DNA of 7,241 bases, taken from positions 1 through 7,241 of the forward strand of contig QMNM01000067.1 of the NCBI GenBank assembly GCA_003647765.1. The letters run 5' to 3'. This document shows positions 1-5,708 of this stretch, in pieces; the first letter of the stretch is position 1; each line of letters opens with the position of its first letter. The stretch comes from Candidatus Cloacimonadota bacterium (GTDB taxonomy: Bacteria; Cloacimonadota; Cloacimonadia; JGIOTU-2; B8-G9). The notes below the pieces were generated by a model. It searched no databases. It saw only the letters and a list, made by a program, of their open reading frames with translations, and was not told where the DNA came from. A program made the position numbers and the translations under genes.

Positions 1-458
1 CAGAGCAATTCTCCTGCAACCTTTGTAACTCCATACATAGTAGTAGGTCGCTGAATAGTATCCTGTGGCGTGTTATCTTTTGGAGTAGATGGCCCGAAAG
101 CACCAATAGAACTTGGAGTGAACACAGCACAGTTATACTCACGAGCAACCTCTAATACATTATAAAGACCATTAATATTAACATTCCATGCAAGTTGAGG
201 TTTTGCCTCTCCTACTGCTGAAAGTATTGCTCCAAGATGATAAATTGTGCTAATATTATACTTTTTTACAACCTCTACAATTGTATCAATGACTGCACAA
301 TCAATGAATTCAAAAGGTCCTGAATTGAGAAGTTTTTCACTCGGCTTCGTTCTATGTCCTGTTGCAAGGACATTATCATTTCCATATCGTTCTCGCAGAG
401 CCATTGTCAATTCTGACCCAATTTGTCCAACTGCTCCTGTTACTAATATTCTTTTCAT
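1..458 (-). CDS. tdh: L-threonine 3-dehydrogenase, short-chain NAD-dependent type (N-terminal part, cut by window edge)
   Basis: The gene runs off the left edge, so only the first 152 residues are visible; family members are usually a little over 300. The start at 458 follows GAGGG four bases upstream. The protein opens with a Rossmann fold: MKRILVTGAVGQIGSEL carries the GxxGxxG dinucleotide-binding loop at residues 8-14. Further family marks are YHLGAILSAVGE (73-84), TPSSIGAFGP (114-123, with a probable catalytic Ser) and MYGVTK (141-146), where Tyr142 and Lys146 form the YxxxK pair. Together these match the epimerase-like threonine dehydrogenases rather than sugar epimerases in general. The family oxidises L-threonine to 2-amino-3-ketobutyrate in the cytoplasm, normally followed by cleavage to glycine and acetyl-CoA by Kbl. 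It is unrelated in fold to the zinc-type Tdh of E. coli. The separate promoter upstream suggests it is transcribed apart from the tilS-hslU genes. The alternative is a general NAD-dependent epimerase, which I think is less likely. Confidence 0.88.
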   Translation of the reverse strand, partial: MKRILVTGAVGQIGSELTMALRERYGNDNVLATGHRTKPSEKLLNSGPFEFIDCAVIDTIVEVVKKYNISTIYHLGAILSAVGEAKPQLAWNVNINGLYNVLEVAREYNCAVFTPSSIGAFGPSTPKDNTPQDTIQRPTTMYGVTKVAGELL

Positions 459-487
459 AATTCCCTCATAAAATTAATTTTACAAAG

Positions 488-569
488 AAAGAATAGCACA
501 CTAAGAAATTAAAAATAACTAATTACAAATGTCTAATATCTAATAAAATATCAAAATCCAAATTTCTAA
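488..569. repeat. Degenerate TTAGA-type low-complexity repeat in the dehydrogenase leader
   Basis: Read on the minus strand, this stretch is built from loosely repeated short words: ATTAGA several times, with variants such as TTTGGATTTT, TATTTTATTAG, AATTAG and TTCTTAG. No unit is exact and no clean period is visible. It fills most of the leader between the predicted promoter and the ribosome binding site and contains no open frame of note. It could be a decayed dispersed repeat or ordinary AT-rich spacer. Confidence 0.3.
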
Positions 570-587
570 TGATAAATATCACTGATA
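570..587. promoter_or_regulatory. Cluster of alternating TATCA/TGATA half-sites over the predicted transcription start (possible operator)
   Basis: Three 5-bp half-sites alternate in orientation: TGATA (570-574), TATCA (577-581) and TGATA (583-587). They form the palindrome TATCAcTGATA at 577-587 and a second, overlapping one at 570-581 with a 2-bp centre. The cluster lies 5 bp downstream of the -10 box, over the expected start of transcription, where a dimeric repressor would act. The arms are only 5 bp in AT-rich DNA, so the operator role is inference. Confidence 0.25.
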
Positions 588-591
588 GGAA

Positions 592-620
592 ATTATAAAA
601 CAATAAAAATAAGAATTCAA
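592..620 (-). promoter_or_regulatory. Predicted sigma70-type promoter for the threonine dehydrogenase gene
   Basis: On the minus strand the -35 element TTGAAT (615-620, four of six consensus bases) is followed by a 17-bp spacer and a perfect -10 element TATAAT (592-597). It begins three bases past the stop codon of the preceding gene. The expected transcription start is near 585, giving a leader of about 127 nt before the dehydrogenase ATG. The exact spacing and perfect -10 are good, but such matches also arise by chance in AT-rich spacers. Confidence 0.55.
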
Positions 621-622
621 TC

Positions 623-1072
623 TCATTCTTTATCTTTTGACTTTTCTATTTCCTCTTTCTGTTCATCTATTTCTTCTTCTTTTTCAACAGGTTCAATCTC
701 TTCCTCTTTGTTTTCATCTTCTTGATAAGTATCCTTTACTTCCTCTTTCTCATCCAAAAAGAGATCAATATCTAAATCAAATTTTCTCGCTAATGGAAAT
801 GTCTCTATAAGATAATCAATTATCTTGTTTCTTATCTCATCCTCTTCTAATTCTAATGTATTCACCATATTAATTTTAATGTGCATTTTCTTCAACAAAT
901 TCGCATGAATATTCAAAGAGACATCTTCAGCAAAAAGTTGATCTTTAAGATAATTTGGAAGTGCTTTACTAATCTTGATTAGCAAAGAGGACATTTTAAT
1001 TAAATAAACAATAATGATGATTCCTGCTGATATTATTGAACCCACCAAGATTTTCTTACAATACTTTTTCAT
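623..1072 (-). CDS. Unrecognised small membrane-anchored protein with acidic C-terminal tail
   Basis: I do not recognise this 149-residue protein. A strong AGGAGG lies five bases before the ATG at 1072, which supports a real gene. Residues 1-7 are basic (MKKYCKK) and residues 8-25 form one hydrophobic segment (ILVGSIISAGIIIIVYLI), probably an uncleaved membrane anchor. Residues about 45-107 look like a small folded part with alternating hydrophobic positions (HIKINM near 64-69) and a likely helix (EDEIRNKIIDYLIETF). From about residue 108 to the end the chain is highly charged, mostly Glu with Lys, low in complexity and probably disordered or coiled coil. Basic residues flank both sides of the anchor, so topology is unclear. 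It begins 58 bp after hslU on the same strand and is probably cotranscribed with it. A link to HslVU function is possible but rests only on position. Confidence 0.75.
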   Translation of the reverse strand: MKKYCKKILVGSIISAGIIIIVYLIKMSSLLIKISKALPNYLKDQLFAEDVSLNIHANLLKKMHIKINMVNTLELEEDEIRNKIIDYLIETFPLARKFDLDIDLFLDEKEEVKDTYQEDENKEEEIEPVEKEEEIDEQKEEIEKSKDKE

Positions 1073-1077
1073 ATCTT

Positions 1078-1083
1078 CCTCCT
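1078..1083 (-). promoter_or_regulatory. Strong ribosome binding site (AGGAGG) of the small membrane protein gene
   Basis: The full AGGAGG core lies five bases before the ATG at 1072. It is the strongest ribosome binding site in the window and is the main evidence that this unrecognised frame is translated from that start. Confidence 0.8.
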
Positions 1084-1096
1084 AATTTGTATAATT

Positions 1097-1122
1097 TTGC
1101 GAAAATTAAAAACCTTTCGCAA
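1097..1122 (-). other. Hairpin between hslU and the small membrane protein gene
   Basis: A perfect 8-bp inverted repeat, TTGCGAAA (1097-1104) and TTTCGCAA (1115-1122), encloses a 10-base AT-rich loop. It starts 9 bp past the hslU stop codon and ends 14 bp before the AGGAGG of the next gene. Read on the minus strand no T-run follows the stem, so it is a poor intrinsic terminator. It could be an mRNA processing or stability element at the 3' end of hslU, or a weak attenuator. Confidence 0.45.
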
Positions 1123-1130
1123 TCTTCATT

Positions 1131-2510
1131 TTACAAGATATACCTTGTTAAATCTTCATCTTTGATAATACTATCTAATATATCTACAACGGTTTTTTCA
1201 GATATTCTTACCTTCTTAACCCTTCCATCTGGCAGATTAAAAAGATATCGCTCTAATAGAGTAGTCATTACAGTATGTAATCTTCTTGCACCTATATCTT
1301 CCATTTTTTCATTAGCCAGAGCTGCATAATCAGCAATCTTTTCAATCGCACTTTTGGTAAAATGTAGTTCCACCTTTTCTGTAGATAATAATGCTTGATA
1401 TTGTTTTATCAGTGCATTTCTGGGTAAAGTTAAGATTTTGACAAAATCATCCCTTGTTAAGCTATTCAATTCTACACGAATAGGGAATCTGCCTTGTAAT
1501 TCAGGAATCAGGTCAGAAGGTTTAGACGAATGGAAAGCACCTGATGCAATAAAAAGAATATGTGTAGTATTAACCATACCGTATTTTGTAGGCACATTAC
1601 TGCCTTCTATAATAGGCAATAAGTCTCGCTGTACACCTTCTCTGGAAACATCTGGCCCAGCACCACTTTTATTACCTGCAATTTTGTCTATCTCGTCCAA
1701 AAATATAATTCCATTATTTTCAACTAAATATTTAGCATCTCTCTTTACTTCTTCCATATCTACTAACTTATGAGATTCAGATACAGTTAGATAATCTAAT
1801 GCTTGTTTTATACTCATTTTTTGCTTCTTCTTTTTCTCTTGAAATGGAATCATACCTCCGAATACTTCTCCAATATTTATATCAAAATTCTCTAATCCAA
1901 AATTAGAAAATACCTCTACTCTTGATGTTATTAAATCATTAGTATCAATTTCTATTACTCTTTCATCCAAAACTCCTGCTTTTAACATTTTTCGTAATTT
2001 TCCTCTTGTATGATTTTGTTTTTCAAGTGCTTTTTTATATTCCTGGATACCTGATGCAGATTTTAAACTAAATGATGATTTTTTAATGGGTGGCAAGAGT
2101 ATAGACAATATTTTATCCTCAGCATTTTTTATTGCTTTTTCTTCAACATCTTCAAGCCGTTGTGCTTTTACATTACTAACAGCTAAGTCCATCAATTCTC
2201 TAATCATTGACTCAACATCTCTACCTACATATCCGACTTCTGTAAATTTTGATGCCTCAACCTTAACAAAAGGTGCATTAGCCAATTTTGACAATCTTCT
2301 AGAAATTTCTGTTTTTCCTACGCCTGTAGGTCCTATTAAGATTATGTTATTAGGTAGAATTTCATCTCTCAAATCTTCTGACACTTGCAATCTTCTCCAT
2401 CTATTTCGTAAAGCAATAGACACTGCTTTTTTTGCCTTATCCTGTCCTATGATATACTTATCTAATTCCTTAACTATCTGTCTTGGGGTTAATTTTTCCA
2501 TATCAAACAT
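1131..2510 (-). CDS. hslU: HslU, AAA+ ATPase and unfoldase subunit of the HslVU protease
   Basis: HslU rings unfold cytoplasmic substrates with ATP and feed them into the HslV peptidase. This 459-residue protein is full length (E. coli HslU has 443). It starts with [17 protein letters not shown], then Walker A GPTGVGKT (60-67), the pore-loop motif GYVG (93-96), the HslU-specific inserted I domain (about 112-240), Walker B IIFLDEID (268-275), and sensor-2 GARR (407-410). The C-terminal LTRYIL matches the conserved tail that docks into HslV to activate it. The Met1 start at 2510 is chosen because GAGGAG lies five bases upstream; Met4 would place the same site 14 bases away. The start overlaps the hslV stop by one base (TAATG), so the two subunits are probably translationally coupled. 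The ATPases ClpX and Lon are excluded by the I domain and the tail. Confidence 0.98.
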   Translation of the reverse strand: MFDMEKLTPRQIVKELDKYIIGQDKAKKAVSIALRNRWRRLQVSEDLRDEILPNNIILIGPTGVGKTEISRRLSKLANAPFVKVEASKFTEVGYVGRDVESMIRELMDLAVSNVKAQRLEDVEEKAIKNAEDKILSILLPPIKKSSFSLKSASGIQEYKKALEKQNHTRGKLRKMLKAGVLDERVIEIDTNDLITSRVEVFSNFGLENFDINIGEVFGGMIPFQEKKKKQKMSIKQALDYLTVSESHKLVDMEEVKRDAKYLVENNGIIFLDEIDKIAGNKSGAGPDVSREGVQRDLLPIIEGSNVPTKYGMVNTTHILFIASGAFHSSKPSDLIPELQGRFPIRVELNSLTRDDFVKILTLPRNALIKQYQALLSTEKVELHFTKSAIEKIADYAALANEKMEDIGARRLHTVMTTLLERYLFNLPDGRVKKVRISEKTVVDILDSIIKDEDLTRYIL

Positions 2511-3037
2511 TACAGCTCCTCAATAGTAAATTTATTATTAGTATAGATACATATTTCAGCCGCAATACGAAGCGACTTTTCTACAATCTGTCTGGGGCTC
2601 AGTTTACTATTTTCTAAATATGCTTTAGCAGCTGCTAAAGCATAAGCACCGCCTGAGCCAATAGCAATAACTTCTTCATCTGGCTCTACAACATCTCCGG
2701 TGCCTGAAATAAGTAAGAGATTCTTCTTATCAGCTACAATAATCATAGCTTCTAATCTTCGCAAAATTTTATTAGTTCGCCAGTCCTGAGCTAAACTCAC
2801 AGCTGACCTTAATAAATCACCTTTATATTGTTTCAATTTTTCCTCAAATTTTTCAAAAAGAGTAAACGCATCAGCTGTTGCACCAGCAAAGCCAGCCAAA
2901 ACATTGCCATTATAAAGAGTACGAACCTTCTTTGCTGATTCCTTTAATATAGTATTCTCAAAGGTTACTTGACCATCTCCACCTATGGCTACTTTATTAT
3001 ATCTCTTTACACCTATAATTGTAGTTCCTTTAAACAT
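2510..3037 (-). CDS. hslV: HslV, threonine peptidase subunit of the HslVU protease
   Basis: HslV forms the proteasome-like double ring that cleaves peptides delivered by HslU. The 175-residue chain begins [12 protein letters not shown]. As in many HslV proteins, removal of the first four residues would expose Thr5 as the N-terminal nucleophile. With that offset the other active-site residues fall where the family expects them: Asp21 in GGDGQVT (mature 17), Lys37 in SAKKVRTLY (mature 33) and Ser128 in GSGGAYA (mature 124). [16 protein letters not shown] (50-65) and [13 protein letters not shown] (85-97) are also typical. GAGG lies eight bases before the ATG. The gene starts 23 bp after ftsH and runs into hslU, and it shows no promoter of its own. 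It ends at TIEEL, a few residues shorter than the E. coli protein, with no loss of any catalytic part. Confidence 0.98.
   Translation of the reverse strand: MFKGTTIIGVKRYNKVAIGGDGQVTFENTILKESAKKVRTLYNGNVLAGFAGATADAFTLFEKFEEKLKQYKGDLLRSAVSLAQDWRTNKILRRLEAMIIVADKKNLLLISGTGDVVEPDEEVIAIGSGGAYALAAAKAYLENSKLSPRQIVEKSLRIAAEICIYTNNKFTIEEL
2516..2521 (-). promoter_or_regulatory. Ribosome binding site of hslU embedded in the last codons of hslV
   Basis: GAGGAG encodes the final Glu-Glu of HslV and lies five bases before the hslU ATG. With the TAATG stop/start overlap it indicates reinitiation or coupled translation, which would help balance the two protease subunits. Confidence 0.75.
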
Positions 3038-3060
3038 AGATAAAACCTCAAAAATTTCCT

Positions 3061-5136
3061 CTATTTTTTCACACTCTTGGATGTGTCTTTTAAATTTTCA
3101 ATGATAGATTCAGGAACGAGAGCTGCAATTTTCTTATTGTTTGTCAGGTAATCATCAAGAATCTTGTTTATTTGCTTATTGTCAAGGGTCTCTTTCTGTA
3201 GCAAGTTTTCTGCCATTGTATCAAGCAATATATGATGTGTTGTTAAAATGTTTCTCGCCTTTTCATATGCCTGATTTATAAATTCTTTTATTTCTTGGTC
3301 TATTAAGCGAGCAGTTTCTTGACTAAAATTTCTTTTCTCTTCTGAGATCTCTTTACCTAAAAATATATTGTGTTCTCTCTTTCCGTAGGTTATAGGTCCT
3401 AATTTTTCACTCATACCCCATTCACATACCATTTTTTTTGCTAAATCAGTAGCTTGTTTCAAGTCATCGCCAGCTCCTGTAGTAGGTTGTCCAGATGATA
3501 TTTCATCAGCAACTCTTCCACCTAATAGATGAACTAATAATCCTTCACAATATTGTTTGGAATAAGTATGTCGTTCATCAATCGGTAGATAATGAGTAGA
3601 ACCTAATGAGCGCCCACGAGGAATAATTGTAACTTTGTGAATCTCATCACTACCAGGAGTAAATTTAGCAGTGATCACATGCCCACTTTCGTGATAAGCA
3701 GTATTTCTTTTTTCCTCTTCACTAAGTACCAAACTTCTTCGTTCTTTACCCATTATTACTTTATCTTTTGCTTCCTCAAAATCACTCATTTTCACGCTTC
3801 TATGCTTTCTTCTCGCACCTATTAAACATGCTTCATTTACCAAGTTTGCAATATCAGCTCCGGAAAACCCAGGTGTACTTCTAGCAATAACAGATAATTT
3901 TACATCTCTAGAGATAGGAACATTTCTTGTATGCACTTTTAGAATCCCTTCTCTACCACGCACATCAGGTCTATCAACTATTACCTGTCTGTCAAATCTG
4001 CCTGGACGAAGTAAAGCTGGGTCTAAAACATCAGGTCTATTTGTTGCTGCAATAACTATTACACTCTCATTAGGATTAAATCCATCCATTTCTACTAATA
4101 ATTGATTTAGTGTTTGCTCTCTTTCATCGTGGCCACCTCCAATACCAGCACCGCGATATCTACCAACAGCATCTAATTCATCAATAAATATGATACAAGG
4201 AGCATTTTTTTTACCTTGTTCAAATAAATCTCTAACACGAGATGCACCGACTCCAACAAACATTTCTACAAAATCAGAGCCACTAATACTAAAGAAAGGG
4301 ACTTTTGCTTCACCAGCTACAGCTTTGGCCAACAATGTTTTTCCTGTGCCAGGCGGTCCTAATAAAATCACACCTTTCGGAATTCGTCCACCTAACTTTT
4401 TGAACTTTTCAGGTTCTCGTAAAAATTCTATTATCTCTTCTAATTCTTCTTTTGCTTCATTCACTCCTGCTACATCCTTAAAAGTTGTTACAGAATGGTC
4501 CTGCCGCAATAATCGTGCTTTGCTTTTACCAAAACTAAATACTTTTCCTGCACCATTACGCATTCCTTTTATCATAAAAATCCAAAACCCGACAAATAGA
4601 AGAAATGGAAGCCATGAAAAAATTGCTGACATCAAATTAGAGGTCTCTTTAGATTCTATCTCAATACCTTTATCGCGCAATTCTCTAACTAATTCCGGAT
4701 CTCTGAATGGAATGTGAGTTTTTAACTCTATATTTCCAATTTTGTATATAATCTCTCTATCAATAAAGGTTACTTTTTCTACTTGTCCACTTTCTATATT
4801 CGCTAAAAAATTTGAGTAAGATACTGTTTTTATCTCTTTTTTGGATGAGAACAATTGATAAGCAATAATAATAACCAATAATAAAATGATCCAAAAGGTG
4901 ATTGTACTGGTATTTTTTGCATCAGGCATCCTTTTCCAAAATTCTGGATTGATTTTTTTATTTTCTTCCTTTGTGGTTTTTTTATAATGCTTTTCCTGAT
5001 TTTTCGATCTAGTTTTCTCTTTGGATGGACTCCTCTTGTGTTCTTGTGTTTTTGTGTTTTTGTGTTTTTGTGTTCTTGTATTCTTGTATTCTTGTATTCT
5101 TGTGTTCTTGTGTTCTTGTTGTTGCTCTTCTGTCAT
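3061..5136 (-). CDS. ftsH: FtsH, membrane-bound AAA+ zinc metalloprotease, with repeat-containing N-terminal extension
   Basis: FtsH degrades misfolded membrane proteins and selected cytoplasmic regulators. The chain is 691 residues against about 600-650 in most bacteria. Two membrane segments (about 78-95 and 168-190) flank the external domain. Then follow Walker A GPPGTGKT (260-267), pore motif FVG (293-295), Walker B IIFIDE (315-320), the second region of homology ending RPGRFDR (377-383), and the zinc site HESGH (482-486) with Asp558 in GAGDDLK as third ligand. All catalytic parts are intact. The extra length is residues 1 to about 70: a basic 8-residue repeat ([24 protein letters not shown]) and then a Lys-rich linker. 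The start at 5136 overlaps the hpt stop (ATGA), but its GGAG lies 13 bases away. Met70 (codon 4927-4929), just before the first membrane segment, would give a normal-length FtsH of 622 residues and is a serious alternative start. Confidence 0.97.
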   Translation of the reverse strand: MTEEQQQEHKNTRIQEYKNTRTQKHKNTKTQEHKRSPSKEKTRSKNQEKHYKKTTKEENKKINPEFWKRMPDAKNTSTITFWIILLLVIIIAYQLFSSKKEIKTVSYSNFLANIESGQVEKVTFIDREIIYKIGNIELKTHIPFRDPELVRELRDKGIEIESKETSNLMSAIFSWLPFLLFVGFWIFMIKGMRNGAGKVFSFGKSKARLLRQDHSVTTFKDVAGVNEAKEELEEIIEFLREPEKFKKLGGRIPKGVILLGPPGTGKTLLAKAVAGEAKVPFFSISGSDFVEMFVGVGASRVRDLFEQGKKNAPCIIFIDELDAVGRYRGAGIGGGHDEREQTLNQLLVEMDGFNPNESVIVIAATNRPDVLDPALLRPGRFDRQVIVDRPDVRGREGILKVHTRNVPISRDVKLSVIARSTPGFSGADIANLVNEACLIGARRKHRSVKMSDFEEAKDKVIMGKERRSLVLSEEEKRNTAYHESGHVITAKFTPGSDEIHKVTIIPRGRSLGSTHYLPIDERHTYSKQYCEGLLVHLLGGRVADEISSGQPTTGAGDDLKQATDLAKKMVCEWGMSEKLGPITYGKREHNIFLGKEISEEKRNFSQETARLIDQEIKEFINQAYEKARNILTTHHILLDTMAENLLQKETLDNKQINKILDDYLTNNKKIAALVPESIIENLKDTSKSVKK
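5033..5120 (-). repeat. Tandem array of eleven imperfect 8-bp units inside the 5' end of ftsH
   Basis: On the plus strand the units read TTCTTGTG or TTTTTGTG or TTCTTGTA, eleven in register from 5033 to 5120, with one or two changes between units. Like units are adjacent: three with the A5-type core, three ending TA, and others TG. On the coding strand the unit is CACAAGAA-like and has no stop in any frame. Three units make 24 bp, which gives an 8-residue peptide repeat over roughly residues 6-35 of the long FtsH form. Confidence 0.93.
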
Positions 5137-5708
5137 TTTAGATTATAATCTCCTTTTTGTTTATAATATTCAGGCTTTAACACCCCAATATATGATAAAT
5201 TTCGGTATTTTTCTGCATAGTCCAGACCATAACCTACAACAAATTCATTACTAATTTGGAATCCGGGATAATCTATAAATATCTCTTGAACGCGCGCTTC
5301 GTATTTATCCAATAAAGCACATATTTTTAAGCTTTGTGGATTTCTGGCTATTAACATATTTTTTATATAAGTCAAAGACAATCCTGTATCTACAATATCT
5401 TCTATAATTAGTACATGCCTTCCTCGTATATCTATATTCAAATCTTTAACAATTTTGACTACACCTGAACTTTTAGTAGATTTGCCATAGCTAGATATAC
5501 CTAAAAACTCTATCTCTATAGGAATCGTTATTTTTCTCATTAAATCCGCTAAAAAAACAACTCCACCTTTTAAAATACTGATTAGTATAGGATTTTTCCC
5601 TTGATAATCCTTAGAAATTATAGCACCTAATTCTGCAACTTTTTCTTGTATCTGATGCTCAGTAATTAATACCTTTTTTATATCTGCTGACATCATATTT
5701 ACATTCAT
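5133..5708 (-). CDS. hpt: Hypoxanthine (guanine) phosphoribosyltransferase
   Basis: This cytoplasmic purine-salvage enzyme joins hypoxanthine, and usually guanine, to PRPP to give IMP or GMP. The 191-residue chain carries the PP-binding loop LKGG (46-49), the flexible-loop Ser-Tyr pair in SSYG (72-75), the PRPP motif [11 protein letters not shown] (99-109, with acidic Glu103-Asp104 and the Asp107-Thr108-Gly109 loop), a base-contacting lysine in LLDKYEAR (132-139) and the C-terminal [16 protein letters not shown] (156-171). Length is near the usual 175-190. Met1 is chosen because its ATG overlaps the tilS stop (ATGA) and an AAGGA sits about ten bases upstream; Met5 and Met6 are possible and would bring the length closer to the family norm. 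Its 3' end overlaps ftsH by ATGA. The tilS-hpt-ftsH order is common in bacteria and supports the call. Confidence 0.96.
   Translation of the reverse strand: MNVNMMSADIKKVLITEHQIQEKVAELGAIISKDYQGKNPILISILKGGVVFLADLMRKITIPIEIEFLGISSYGKSTKSSGVVKIVKDLNIDIRGRHVLIIEDIVDTGLSLTYIKNMLIARNPQSLKICALLDKYEARVQEIFIDYPGFQISNEFVVGYGLDYAEKYRNLSYIGVLKPEYYKQKGDYNLK
5140..5157 (-). promoter_or_regulatory. Distant ribosome binding site of ftsH with palindromic spacer
   Basis: AAAAGGAG (5150-5157) is the only good Shine-Dalgarno match before the ftsH ATG at 5136, but 13 bases separate them, more than the usual 5-9. The spacer and the end of the site form a perfect 12-bp palindrome, AGATTATAATCT (5140-5151). A short hairpin there could shorten the effective distance or mask the site. 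The site lies inside hpt, so coupling to hpt translation is likely. Confidence 0.5.

Noticed and set aside
247-471. Plus-strand open frame of 74 codons
   Set aside because: It lies almost wholly antisense to the dehydrogenase, whose protein shows clear family motifs; the plus-strand product has none.
626-760. Purine-rich strand over the acidic tail of the small protein, possible triplex-forming DNA
   Set aside because: Fully explained by a run of Glu and Lys codons in a confirmed frame; no mirror symmetry seen.
1036-1329. Plus-strand open frame of 97 codons across the hslU 3' end
   Set aside because: Antisense to hslU and to the small membrane protein gene; no ribosome binding site or recognisable protein features.
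1438-2526. Two plus-strand open frames (111 and 146 codons) within hslU
   Set aside because: Both are mirror frames of a strongly conserved gene, a common effect of codon bias.
3637-4717. Two plus-strand open frames (62 and 175 codons) within ftsH
   Set aside because: The longer one mirrors the conserved AAA+ domain of FtsH; neither has features of its own.
3431-4983. Runs of 7-8 A on the ftsH coding strand (near 3432-3439, 4205-4212, 4977-4983) as programmed slippage sites
   Set aside because: They encode Lys pairs in an AT-rich gene, the frame is intact through each, and no alternative product is conserved.
5021-5254. Plus-strand open frame of 77 codons with a Cys/Val/Leu/Phe-rich start resembling a membrane segment
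   Set aside because: The apparent hydrophobic repeat is only the reverse reading of the 8-bp array, which is stop-free in all frames.
5705-5708. Possible frameshift or fusion between tilS and hpt
   Set aside because: Both proteins are full length with complete motifs; the ATGA overlap is ordinary coupling.
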